A stretch of DNA of 64,000 bases from Verrucomicrobium sp. BvORR034 (GTDB taxonomy: Bacteria > Verrucomicrobiota > Verrucomicrobiia > Verrucomicrobiales > Verrucomicrobiaceae). The first letter of the stretch is position 1; each line of letters starts with the position of its first letter. A model generated the notes under the pieces. It made no database searches and had not been told where the DNA came from. It worked only from the letters and a program-made list of their open reading frames with translations. Location: assembly GCF_000739635.1 (NCBI RefSeq), contig NZ_BATQ01000185.1, positions 1-64,000 on the forward strand. The letters run 5' to 3'. The translations under genes and the position numbers were made by a program. Positions 56,090-64,000 of this stretch are shown here, piece by piece.

Positions 56090-56728
56090 ATGAAAGACAA
56101 GAAAACGGTCGTGATTGTGGAGGATGATCCGGGGCTTCGGGAGCAGCTCCTCCTGGTGCTGAAAAGCGCCCGCGATATCGAGTGCCTCTACGCCGTGAAG
56201 TCTGGGGAAGAAGCCGTCCGCCAGATCCCCACCAACCCACCCGATGTGGTCTTGATGGACATTCAACTGCCAGGGATGTCGGGCATTGAATGCGTGGCGG
56301 TGCTCAAGAAGCGTCTGCCAGACATGGAGTTCATCATGCTCACCGTGTACGAAGATGCCGAACGCATCTTCCGCGCCCTCAAAGCAGGGGCGAGCGGATA
56401 CCTCGTAAAATCGAGCGCCCCGGAGAAACTGTTCGAGGCCATCCGCGATGTCCATTCCGGCGGAGCGCAATTCTCCGCCCACATCGCCCGCCGGGTGGTG
56501 CAGTACTTTCGCGGGCCCACGAAGCCGGTGGATGAGAACGAAAAACTCTCGCCGCGCGAGGGGGAGGTCATTGAGCTGCTGGCCTCCGGATACATCTACA
56601 AGGAGATCGCGGACAAGCTGGGCATCGGCACGGAAACGGTGCGCACCTATGTCAAAAACATCTGCGTGAAGCTGCGGGTGAAGAACCGCACTGAGGCAGT
56701 GGCGAAGCATATTTCCGGCGAATCCTGA
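56090..56728 (+). CDS. NarL/FixJ-type response regulator
   Basis: 212 residues. The receiver has acidic pocket VVIVEDDPGLREQ, phosphoacceptor Asp near 54 in VVLMDIQLPGMSG and Lys in GYLVKSSAPE. The LuxR-type HTH reads LSPREGEVIELLASGYIYKE and LGIGTETVRTYVKNICVKLR. It is 4 bases after its cognate kinase, so they are one unit. The target may be the ThuA/PQQ gene 80 bases downstream, but no binding site is recognised. Confidence 0.94.
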   Translation: MKDKKTVVIVEDDPGLREQLLLVLKSARDIECLYAVKSGEEAVRQIPTNPPDVVLMDIQLPGMSGIECVAVLKKRLPDMEFIMLTVYEDAERIFRALKAGASGYLVKSSAPEKLFEAIRDVHSGGAQFSAHIARRVVQYFRGPTKPVDENEKLSPREGEVIELLASGYIYKEIADKLGIGTETVRTYVKNICVKLRVKNRTEAVAKHISGES

Positions 56729-56809
56729 CCCTCTGCGGGCAGGGGGTGACCTCCCCGCTTTAGGGGATGCGGCGGAAAGTGACGAGCCGCGGGAGTGCGT
56801 GCAACTTGA

Positions 56810-59800
56810 ATGGGGACCCCGGCTTTTCGGGATCATCGCGCTTCAGTTCAACCACCGCTCCTCATCTCCGTGATCAAGTTACCGCCATTCACCCAAGGCC
56901 TCCGGCTGGCTGTGCTGCTGCTGACGTCCGTTTCGCTCGCCCAGCCTCGTGCCGCACAACCTTCCACGCCCGCTCCGGCCCCAGTCGTAGCGAAATCGAA
57001 GGATGCCATCTCCGTGCTCGTCATTGGAGGACAGAACAATCACGACTGGAAAATCGGCAATGAGTTCCTGCTGACTCTCCTGAATGGGCTGCCGGGTTTC
57101 ATCGCCGAGGAGTCCAACACACCCGCCAAAGGCGCGCCAGCGGCGGAGTGGGACAAGTGGGATCCCCAGTTCCAAAAGTACCAGTGCATCGTCCTGGACT
57201 ACAACGGGGACATGTGGCCGCAGCGGGTGCAGACGGCTTTTGAGAAATATGTCGCAGACGGAGGCTCCGTGGCGCTGGTTCATGCCGCCAACAACAGCTT
57301 CACCGGCTGGAAGGAATACGAAAAAATGGTGGGCCTCCTCTGGCGTCACACCGTCTATGGTGCAGGGCTCTATCTGGAAGATGACGGCACCGTGGTGCGC
57401 GAGCCCGCGGGCAAAGGCCGCCCGTCCGGCCATGGCAAACAGTGGGACTGGCAGGTCACCGTGCGCGATGCGCAACACCCCGTCACCGCCGGCATGCCCC
57501 GTGTGTGGAAGCATGTGAAGGACGAGCTCTACCACGGCCAGCGCGGACCGGCCGAGAACGTGAACATTCTCCTCAGCGCCTTTGACGATGCGAAGTACCA
57601 GGGGACGGGCAAACATGAGCCGGTGCTCTGGTGGGTGCCCTATGGCAAGGGCAAGGTGATGACCAATGTGATGGGCCACGTGGGAGACAGCTCCGGCCCG
57701 CTGGCCTGTGTTGGTTTTCAAACGACATTCCTGCGTTCCATCGAATGGCTGGTGACCGGCAAGTGCCCTACAGCCATCCCTCAGGACTTCCCCACGGAGG
57801 AGCGCACCAGCCGCAACTTCCCCGGTGGCGTGCCCAAGGTGCCTATGATGGATCTCACCACCCAGCAGGCCATGGACCGGATCAAGGTGCCGGAAGGTTA
57901 TCGCCTTGAACTCGTCACCGCAGAGCCCACCATCGTGCATCCCGTGCTCTGCACCTGGGATGGAGACGGGCACATGTACGTGGCGGAGATGCGCAGTTAC
58001 ATGCACGATCTCAAGGCCACCGGCCAGGACGAACCGGTTTCACGCGTGTCCCGCCTCACCGATACCAACGGGGACGGCATCCTCGACAAATCCACGATCT
58101 TCGCAGACAAGCTGGTGCTGCCGCGCATGGTCCTCCCCCTGGACGGGCGCGTCATCATCGCCGAAACCTACACCGGCAAGTTCGCCACTTATCAGGACAC
58201 CAACGGCGATGGTGTTGCAGATGAGAAGAAAGACTTCTACAGCGGGGAACCGACCAAGAACAACCTGGAGCACCAGGACACCGCGCTGCAGTGGGGCATC
58301 GACAACCACCTGTACAGCGGCAATCTCTCCCGCCGTTTCCGCCTCACCCGCGAAGGCAGTGCCATGGAGCCGGTGCAGATCTTCGGCCGCACCTCCCAGT
58401 GGGGCTTGGCCATGGATGATGAAGGGCGCTTCTTCTGCTCCGCAGCGGGCGGGGAAAACCCGGCCTTTGGCTTCCAGCAGTTTCCCACCTACGGGAGCCT
58501 GACGTTGCCAGACGAAACCGAGCCTGGATTTGCCGAGACTTTCCCCGGCGTGCAGACGGTGGACACCCAGAGCGGCCTCAACCGCATTCACAACACCAAG
58601 GGGACGCTGAACCACTTCAGCGCCTGCTGCGGGCAGTCCATCTTCCGCGGCGATCAACTGCCGCAGGAAATGCGGGGCGACTACATCCTGCCGGAGCCGG
58701 TGGGCCGCCTCATCCGTCGGGCCAAGGTGAACAACGTGGATGGCAAGCGCGTGCTCACCAATGCCACCCCGGGCGACGAATTCATCACCTCCACCGACAT
58801 GGCCTTCCGCCCGGTGTGGACCGCCACCGGGCCCGATGGCTGCCTGTATATCGTGGACATGCATCACGGCGTCATTCAGGAGAGCGCCTGGGTGCCTCAG
58901 GGTGGCTACCTGCACAGCGCAATCGTGAACGAAGGCTATGACAAGTATGTGGGCCACGGCCGAATCTACCGCCTGGTGCACAAGGACTACAAACCCGGCG
59001 CGCAGCCCCGCATGCTGCAGGAAAAACCGGCTGAACTGGTCCGGCATCTCTCCCACCCCAACGGCTGGTGGCGGGACACCGCCCAGAAGCTTCTGGTGCT
59101 CAAGGGGGACAAGAGCGTGGTGCCGGCTCTCACCGAACTCGTCCGCAAGGGTCAGGAACCTCTGGGCCGCATGCACGCCCTCTGGACTCTGGACGGACTG
59201 GGCGCCACCGACCTGGCGCTACTCATGGACGCGTTCAAAGACAAGGATGCACGCGTGCGCGCCGCCGCCATCCGCATCAGCGAACCCTATCTGCAAAAGA
59301 CCGACAAAGAACTGCTGACCAAGGTGGAGGCGATGGTCAAAGACCCGGCCCCCGACGTAGTGGTTCAAGCTGTCAACTCTCTGCGCTACGTCCCCGCCAA
59401 AGGCGGACACACCGCGATGCAGGCGGCCGCCACCTCCCATCCCTGGAACGAGATCATCACCGCCTCCGCCCGACAGAGCCTGCAGTTCGATCCGGCCAGA
59501 CCCAGCGGAATCTCCGTCAAGATCGATCCCGTGGGCATGGCGCTCATGCGCAAGGGCAGCGAGCACTACGCCCAGATCTGCTTTGCCTGCCATGGCCCGG
59601 ACGGCAAGGGCGTGGTGACCTCTGATGGTCTCCACCTCGCCCCGCCGCTCTCCGGTTCACCCCGCGTGGCAGGCAGTCCGGATGCGCTCGTGCGCATCCT
59701 GCTGCATGGTCTCATGGGCGAAGTGGATGGCAAGAGCTACCCTGGTGCCATGGTGCCGATGAAGGCCAACGATGACCAATGGGTAGCGGAGGTTCTTACC

Positions 59801-60373
59801 TATATCCGCAACAACTTTGGCAACAATGCGCCCACCATCACCCCTGCGGAGGTGGCCGCCATCCGCGCCGAGTCCGACCGACTGGAACCCTACACCCTGG
59901 CTGAGCTGGGGCCCTATCTGACCGTGCCGCGCGACAACATGAAAGCCTGGGCCTTCAGCGCCTCCCTCAAGGAGAAGGACACCAAACACGCGTGGGACGG
60001 CGACGCCAAATCCCGTTGGTCCACCGGCACCCCGCAGCAGCCCGGCCAGTGGTTCCAGTTCGACATGCAGCGGGACTATCTGCTCACTCGGATCACCCTC
60101 GACTCCCTGGCCTCCAAGGACGACTACCCTCGCGGGTATGAGGTCCGGGTGAGCGCCGACGGTGAAAAGTGGTCCGAGCCCGTGGTCTCCGGCAAAGGCG
60201 CCGCCATGACCACCGTCCAGTTCCCACCCAATACCGTCACCCGCTTTGTGCGCATCACCCAGACGGGTTCCGACAAGGGCTGCTTCTGGTCCTTCAATGA
60301 GATGGCGGTGTATGGCACGGATCAATTCGCGAAGGATAAAGGTAAAACCGCCGCTGCCTCTGCGGCGCCCTGA
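56810..60373 (+). CDS. secreted ThuA-PQQ dehydrogenase-HEAT-cytochrome c-F5/8C fusion
   Basis: 1,187 residues; a GTG at 56870 (IKLPPFTQGLRLAVLLLTSV) gives a cleaner signal peptide than the ATG at 56810. In order: ThuA-like domain at about 65-310 (ISVLVIGGQNNHDWKIG, SVALVHAANNSFTGW); planctomycete-type membrane-bound dehydrogenase propeller at about 360-720 (LCTWDGDGHMYVAEMRSYMH, WTATGPDGCLYIVDMHHG); HEAT helices at 740-880; cytochrome c with CFACHGPDGKG near 923; F5/8C discoidin domain at about 1045-1170 (WFQFDMQRDYLLTRITLDSL). It probably oxidises a bound sugar outside the cytoplasm. Confidence 0.9.
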   Translation: MGTPAFRDHRASVQPPLLISVIKLPPFTQGLRLAVLLLTSVSLAQPRAAQPSTPAPAPVVAKSKDAISVLVIGGQNNHDWKIGNEFLLTLLNGLPGFIAEESNTPAKGAPAAEWDKWDPQFQKYQCIVLDYNGDMWPQRVQTAFEKYVADGGSVALVHAANNSFTGWKEYEKMVGLLWRHTVYGAGLYLEDDGTVVREPAGKGRPSGHGKQWDWQVTVRDAQHPVTAGMPRVWKHVKDELYHGQRGPAENVNILLSAFDDAKYQGTGKHEPVLWWVPYGKGKVMTNVMGHVGDSSGPLACVGFQTTFLRSIEWLVTGKCPTAIPQDFPTEERTSRNFPGGVPKVPMMDLTTQQAMDRIKVPEGYRLELVTAEPTIVHPVLCTWDGDGHMYVAEMRSYMHDLKATGQDEPVSRVSRLTDTNGDGILDKSTIFADKLVLPRMVLPLDGRVIIAETYTGKFATYQDTNGDGVADEKKDFYSGEPTKNNLEHQDTALQWGIDNHLYSGNLSRRFRLTREGSAMEPVQIFGRTSQWGLAMDDEGRFFCSAAGGENPAFGFQQFPTYGSLTLPDETEPGFAETFPGVQTVDTQSGLNRIHNTKGTLNHFSACCGQSIFRGDQLPQEMRGDYILPEPVGRLIRRAKVNNVDGKRVLTNATPGDEFITSTDMAFRPVWTATGPDGCLYIVDMHHGVIQESAWVPQGGYLHSAIVNEGYDKYVGHGRIYRLVHKDYKPGAQPRMLQEKPAELVRHLSHPNGWWRDTAQKLLVLKGDKSVVPALTELVRKGQEPLGRMHALWTLDGLGATDLALLMDAFKDKDARVRAAAIRISEPYLQKTDKELLTKVEAMVKDPAPDVVVQAVNSLRYVPAKGGHTAMQAAATSHPWNEIITASARQSLQFDPARPSGISVKIDPVGMALMRKGSEHYAQICFACHGPDGKGVVTSDGLHLAPPLSGSPRVAGSPDALVRILLHGLMGEVDGKSYPGAMVPMKANDDQWVAEVLTYIRNNFGNNAPTITPAEVAAIRAESDRLEPYTLAELGPYLTVPRDNMKAWAFSASLKEKDTKHAWDGDAKSRWSTGTPQQPGQWFQFDMQRDYLLTRITLDSLASKDDYPRGYEVRVSADGEKWSEPVVSGKGAAMTTVQFPPNTVTRFVRITQTGSDKGCFWSFNEMAVYGTDQFAKDKGKTAAASAAP

Positions 60374-60507
60374 CGTGTGAAATTCAAGAGAGCCGGGTGT
60401 CGAGTCTTGTGACGTCGACACCCGGCTTTTTGTTGCCGACACTACGTAGTTTTCATGAACCTTCGACGAGAGGCAGGGCGACACGTGCCGCCTGCTCTGC
60501 ACCGCAT

Positions 60508-60735
60508 CTCCTGGCGAAAGCGGCGCTTCACGCCGCACTCCACAGCGACTTCGTCGCCAGGTGTTGGAAGCTCTGGTAGGTCTGGTCACCGCCAGGCTTC
60601 AGACATGGGAGGCCATGGAGACGCCCTGAAAGACTATACACCCTCCACCTGGATGCGAAGCATCTTTGGAGTGCGCGCGGGAACCGCCGCTTTGGCTACG
60701 CCTTGTGAGGTGCTTGAACCCTTCGCCATCCGCCG
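60508..60735. repeat. GGAGTGCG/CGCTTT repeat modules
   Basis: 60642-60735 matches 30094-30185 (CCTCCACCTGGATGCGAAGC, then TTTGGAGTGCG and CGCCGCTTTGGC). An inverted relative is at 60508-60543 (CGAAAGCGGCGCTTCACG and GCACTCCAC) and another at 61297-61332. Nothing coding is supported here. Confidence 0.65.
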
Positions 60736-60794
60736 AAGCCCGCCCCGTCGACTCTCAACACCGGCCAAAGTTGTCGACTTAGGGAGAACCGACC

Positions 60795-61020
60795 AACCGC
60801 GCGCATTTGGTGGACTCCAAGGAACCACCTTGAAGAGCCCGCCTCAGATCGAAGTTGATCCCAGTATGGGATCTGTAGCACAGCCCAAGGTTGGACGAGC
60901 CCTAGGCGAGTCAACCTTGGGTAACGTCGCAGGAGATGATCAGGTGGGAAGGCCGACTGCATCTGCTTCGTCCCCCATTGCCATCAACACTTCCATGTCA
61001 GGCCCCCAGGTTCCTTGGTA
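60795..61020 (-). repeat. composite structured repeat, copy E
   Basis: Inverted copy relative to 15893-16215. It has the fully paired stem CCCAAGGTTG/CAACCTTGGG and GATCCCAGTATGGGATC, the alternative base pairs also used by copy D. It ends in GGTTCCTTGGTAGGTAC, which leads directly into a MITE-like copy, the same junction as in copy D. Confidence 0.78.
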
Positions 61021-61197
61021 GGTACAAATTTTCCGGTCTGTGGCGCAGTGGCAGGAATCCGGACCAAGGAGCCAACGCATACGCTGGAGCAGGGCGAAAG
61101 CGCGGCGCTGAACAGCCGGATGTCTGGCGCGTTGTCCAAGCCACAGACGCTTCAGCTAGTGCCTCCTCACGTCGACAACTACGGCCGGTGTTGAGAG
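61020..61197 (+). repeat. MITE-like element, copy 3 (left end replaced)
   Basis: It shares the interior (CCGGTCTGTGGC paired with GCCACAGACGC, CTTCAGCTAGTGCC) and the right end GTCGACAACTACGGCCGG with 53282-53473. The left end is replaced by composite repeat E. 61,200-61,600 has one GGAGTGCG module and a GCAGATTAACAATCTGC hairpin, otherwise nothing recognised. Confidence 0.7.
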
Positions 61198-61606
61198 TCG
61201 GCGGGACAGAGGGAAAGGCTCTGGGGCCTCTGAAACTTGAGGCAAGCTGAAGGAACATGCCGGCGAAGATGCTGGATAGGCAGGAAATCCATCCCGCAGG
61301 CGAAAGCGGCGCTTCACGCACGCACTCCACAGCCCCGCACGCGGGGCCAGGTGCTGGGGGTTTGCACGTGAGAAGCAGGTACCATCGGCCTGACTTCCTG
61401 AAGGAACGCTCGACTGAGCGGGGCTGGGAACCCCCGCCTCCTTTACTCTGCCAAGCTCGCGAGTCGCACGAACCGACTCAACCCCTCCGGCAACCATGCC
61501 GATTGCCAATCGGCGGCACAGCAGATTAACAATCTGCGCTACATTCCCGCTGCACCCCTGACTTCATGTCTTGCGTCTTGAGTCTTGCAGTCTTTTGCCA
61601 TCTCCC

Positions 61607-61643
61607 ACTACATTTGTAGTTGCCACATCACGACAAATGTAGT
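61607..61643 (+). promoter_or_regulatory. BlaI/MecI-type operator pair
   Basis: ACTACATTTGTAGT (61607-61620) is a palindrome with the ACAnnTGT core of BlaI/MecI boxes. ACAAATGTAGT (61633-61643) repeats the same half-site inverted, 15 bases on. The pair lies 13 bases ahead of the BlaI-type start at 61656, so autoregulation is expected. Confidence 0.8.
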
Positions 61644-61655
61644 GAAACTGTGCGC

Positions 61656-62036
61656 ATGACACCCGCGCCTGATATTTCTGAATCCGAATGGACCGTCATG
61701 GAGGCGCTGTGGGACGCCTCACCGCAGACGGCCTCCGAGCTCACGAAACTCCTCCGCCCCACCACGAAGTGGGCGGAGAATACTGTGCGCACACTGCTCA
61801 CCCGCCTTGTGGAAAAAGGCGCGCTCAAGACGGCAGAAAACAGCTCCGGCACCCGCACCTATCTGCCGGCGGTGAAGCGCGAGGCCTGCGTGCGGGCCGA
61901 GGGCGAGTCCTTCATGCAACGGGTCTTTGGCGGGGCGGCAAAACCGCTGCTCGTCCACTTCGCCCAGAACAGCAAGCTCACGGCTGAGGAAGTACGTGAG
62001 CTGAAGAAGATCCTCGATCAATCCCTGAAATCCTGA
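61656..62036 (+). CDS. BlaI/MecI-family transcriptional repressor
   Basis: Start at the ATG at 61656 (MTPAPDISESEWTVMEALWD), 126 residues. It has the winged helix with ASELTKLLRPTTKWAENTVR, TLLTRLVEKGALKTAENS and the C-terminal dimerisation helices ending LTAEEVRELKKILDQSLKS. Such repressors are cleaved when the partner BlaR1 protease is activated. Two matching operators lie upstream, and the BlaR1-like gene starts 6 bases downstream. No beta-lactamase gene is nearby. Confidence 0.93.
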   Translation: MTPAPDISESEWTVMEALWDASPQTASELTKLLRPTTKWAENTVRTLLTRLVEKGALKTAENSSGTRTYLPAVKREACVRAEGESFMQRVFGGAAKPLLVHFAQNSKLTAEEVRELKKILDQSLKS

Positions 62037-62042
62037 CCTGCC

Positions 62043-63710
62043 ATGGACACCCTCCTGCACCTCTTTGACTGGATTCTCGCGACGAGTGCCCGCGCCTCCG
62101 TCCTCGTGATGGTGGTGCTCGTCATCCAGGCGGCAGTCGGGCATCGTGTCTCTCCGCGCTGGCGCTATGCATTGTGGCTGCCGGTGCTGGTGGTCCTGCT
62201 TGTCCCGGTTTGCCCGGAGAGTCCGTGGGCCGTCAGCTCCATCATCAATCTGGCTCCGGAGTCTCCGCTCACCGTTTCCTCTGTTATACAACCCACCGGG
62301 GTGTTGCTCACCCACACCACCCAAGCTGAGGCCCCGGGGATTCCCGTGCCGACCTCATGGGCGCTCCTGCTGTGCTGGATATGGCTGGGTGGAGCAGCAG
62401 GCATGGTCATCGTGGGCCTGGGTGCTTATCTGCACACGCTGCGCCAGTGCCAGCGCGGCCTTCTTCCCGCCAGCTCCGCCTTGCTCAGCGAGATTGACGG
62501 ACTGACCCAAGCGATCGGCCTGCGGCGAGTGCCGCGCGTCTGGGTGTCCTCAGGGGTTCACAGTCCTGCGGTCACCGGTCTGTTGCGCCCCACCCTATTG
62601 CTGCCCGCTCATTTTGAGCAAACGCTCGCGCCGCAGGAAAGGCGCTTTGTCATTAAACACGAACTGACGCATCTCAAGCGAGGTGACCTCCCCGTCCATG
62701 CGTTGCTCTGCCTGCTGCTCGCTGTGCACTGGTTCAATCCCGTGCTCTGGCTCGCCTTCTTCAAACTCCGCCTTGATCGCGAAGCCGCCTGCGATGCGCA
62801 GGTGCTCGACCGCGAAAGCCAGGCCGGACGAGTCGCCTATGGCCACACGCTGTTAAAGGTCGAAACCGCCTTCAGCCCCGCGGGATTCAGCCTCGGTTTT
62901 GTGGGCATCTTCCAGCGGGGCACTGCCTTGCGTGCTCGCATTCAATCCATCGCCACGCCACCCACGCCCCATCCTCTCATGAAGACCGCCCTTTGCCTCA
63001 CCATGGCATTCCTGACCTTCCTCGGCATCACCCGAGCAGCCTCCCCGGACCCGAAGGCACCGCAGATCCTCATCCACGCCAAGTTTGTGGAGGTCAGCGA
63101 ACGCAATCCAAGATCATCCAGTAGCACTCCCCTGCCTGCCCCGCTGGACAAGCCGGATCAGAAAGTGCCCGGCCACATTGCCACTCTGACCGATCCAGAG
63201 TTCCAAAAACTCATCCGGAACCTCAATCAGCGGAAGGGAGTGGATCTCCTCACGGCGCCGCAAATGATCACCAAAGACCGCCAGCAGGCCCGGTTCGAGG
63301 TGGTACGCGAATTTTCCTACAAAGACGAAGCCGAGCGACAGGCGACCAAAAAGCCCGGCGTCACTCTCAGCGTCACGCCCAAGCTCAAGAAAACCGGCGA
63401 GATCGCACTCGATGTTTCCTCCCAGGTCATGGAGTTCGAAGGGTTTCTCCCCCACAAGAAGAGCGGCTGGCAGGAGCCGATCTTCAATGTGCGCAAAGCC
63501 AGGCTGAACGCGGCGGTGCTCCCCGGACAGACTGTGGTCCTCGAAATGGAACCGAGGACCGACAAGCAGAGGGTGGAAGAGACTGACGGCGCTGGACGCA
63601 CCATCAAATCAGAGACCGTGAGCCTGCGGAGGCGTTTGCTGGTCTTCGTCACGGTTGAGCATGTGGCCCCTCGCTCCTTGAAGAAGACACAGCCACAGCC
63701 TCCGCATTGA
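62043..63710 (+). CDS. BlaR1-like M56 peptidase fused to secretin-like domain
   Basis: 555 residues. N-terminal membrane helices (SVLVMVVLVIQAAVG, YALWLPVLVVLLVPV, LLLCWIWLGGAAGMVIVGLG) lead to the M56 zinc motif FVIKHELTHLKRGDLPVHAL near residue 207 and LRLDREAACDAQVL. After a further helix near 318-335 the usual penicillin-binding sensor is missing. Instead residues about 345-550 resemble a secretin-type domain (QILIHAKFVEVSE, VDLLTAPQMITKDRQQARFE, GVTLSVTPKLKKTGEIALDV). It probably senses something in the periplasm and cleaves BlaI. Confidence 0.88.
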   Translation: MDTLLHLFDWILATSARASVLVMVVLVIQAAVGHRVSPRWRYALWLPVLVVLLVPVCPESPWAVSSIINLAPESPLTVSSVIQPTGVLLTHTTQAEAPGIPVPTSWALLLCWIWLGGAAGMVIVGLGAYLHTLRQCQRGLLPASSALLSEIDGLTQAIGLRRVPRVWVSSGVHSPAVTGLLRPTLLLPAHFEQTLAPQERRFVIKHELTHLKRGDLPVHALLCLLLAVHWFNPVLWLAFFKLRLDREAACDAQVLDRESQAGRVAYGHTLLKVETAFSPAGFSLGFVGIFQRGTALRARIQSIATPPTPHPLMKTALCLTMAFLTFLGITRAASPDPKAPQILIHAKFVEVSERNPRSSSSTPLPAPLDKPDQKVPGHIATLTDPEFQKLIRNLNQRKGVDLLTAPQMITKDRQQARFEVVREFSYKDEAERQATKKPGVTLSVTPKLKKTGEIALDVSSQVMEFEGFLPHKKSGWQEPIFNVRKARLNAAVLPGQTVVLEMEPRTDKQRVEETDGAGRTIKSETVSLRRRLLVFVTVEHVAPRSLKKTQPQPPH

Positions 63711-63741
63711 CGAGATTCCAGCAGGACTGTTCGGCGGGAGA

Positions 63742-63999
63742 CTACCTCCGCCGCCGCCTCAGCAATCCGAGTCCCAGGCCCATCACAATCAGCATCACCC
63801 GTCCCGGTTCGGGGGCCACATAGATGATGCCATCCGTGAGGAACTGGTTTGTTTCCCAGTACCATCCATTGGCCGTCATGGTGTCGCTCACCTGGAGATT
63901 CAGGTCTGTGGCTACATTGAAGGTGCCTGCGTTGAGGCTGCCGGTCACCGTGGCCCAATCGAGGAGGTTGAAGACATCACCCCACGCCGGGGTGTAGAC
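63742..63999 (-). CDS. PEP-CTERM sorted protein, C-terminal part only
   Basis: The frame is open to the right edge (FNLLDWATVTGSLNAGTFN continues upstream of the GTG at 63948), so only the last 85 residues are seen. The end is a PEP-CTERM signal: PEPGRVMLIVMGLGLGLLRR followed by three more Arg. FNLLDW is typical of the autotransporter-like verrucomicrobial PEP-CTERM family. It converges on the BlaR1-like gene. Confidence 0.85.
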   Translation of the reverse strand, partial: VYTPAWGDVFNLLDWATVTGSLNAGTFNVATDLNLQVSDTMTANGWYWETNQFLTDGIIYVAPEPGRVMLIVMGLGLGLLRRRRR

Positions 64000-64000
64000 A

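Noticed and set aside
1..64000. CRISPR array, tRNA, rRNA or riboswitch
   Set aside because: No regular spacer array, no cloverleaf ends with CCA context and no recognisable riboswitch core were seen by eye; repeats present are irregular and dispersed.

Overview
The window is a chromosomal segment of a PVC-superphylum bacterium, most likely a Verrucomicrobiaceae member close to Verrucomicrobium or Roseimicrobium. The evidence is high-GC coding with verrucomicrobial gene content: DUF1552 and DUF1592/DUF1588 proteins, ThuA and PQQ-dehydrogenase/cytochrome c fusions, a PEP-CTERM protein ending in RRRRR, a giant NHL/BACON secreted protein, and a type III effector with its chaperone. The species cannot be fixed by eye.

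Bases 1-7,240 are a visibly AT-richer accessory island. Eight or nine genes lie on the minus strand with overlapping or nearly touching ends: a zinc-ribbon protein, a TIR-like small protein, an acyl-carrier-like protein, an XRE regulator, an ImmA/IrrE peptidase, a divergent thymidylate-synthase-fold protein, a thymidylate-kinase/5-hmdU-DNA-kinase-helical-domain fusion (split by a -1 frameshift) and a thymidylate synthase homologue. A convergent MazG-like pyrophosphohydrolase closes the block. The set resembles the thymidine hypermodification machinery of phages, placed under a defence-style regulator pair. I consider it the most interesting system in the window.

Bases 7,400-16,500 hold secreted or membrane hypotheticals, four tandem paralogues of a secretin-N/STN-like secreted family, a PaiB-like flavin protein, and an OspF/SpvC-type phosphothreonine lyase effector next to a CesT-type chaperone. 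Bases 16,523-24,425 are a complete Wsp-like chemosensory operon (MCP, CheW, CheR-TPR, CheW, CheA-REC, CheB, REC). The last gene resembles the receiver of WspR but has no GGDEF domain.

Bases 24,600-36,700 are mixed metabolism: an AraC/SDR divergent pair, an M50-like membrane protein, a DUF5329 lipoprotein, a PQQ sugar dehydrogenase fused to a cytochrome c region, an NTF2-like protein, an aldo/keto reductase and a zinc alcohol dehydrogenase. Bases 37,300-47,100 carry secreted esterases, the DUF1552/DUF1592 pair and SelO. Bases 47,450-53,056 encode one 1,868-residue NHL/BACON protein. Bases 54,400-63,999 carry a NarX/NarL-type two-component pair, a ThuA-PQQ-HEAT-cytochrome c-F5/8C protein, a BlaI/BlaR1-like pair behind a clear operator, and the end of a PEP-CTERM protein.

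The gene-free stretches (about 8.9-9.7, 15.6-16.5, 29.4-30.2, 34.9-35.6, 43.7-44.2, 53.1-54.4 and 60.4-61.6 kb) are filled with modular, hairpin-rich repeats. Several copies show compensatory base changes in their stems, and one is a MITE-like element with 33-bp terminal inverted repeats. No tRNA, rRNA or CRISPR array was seen.
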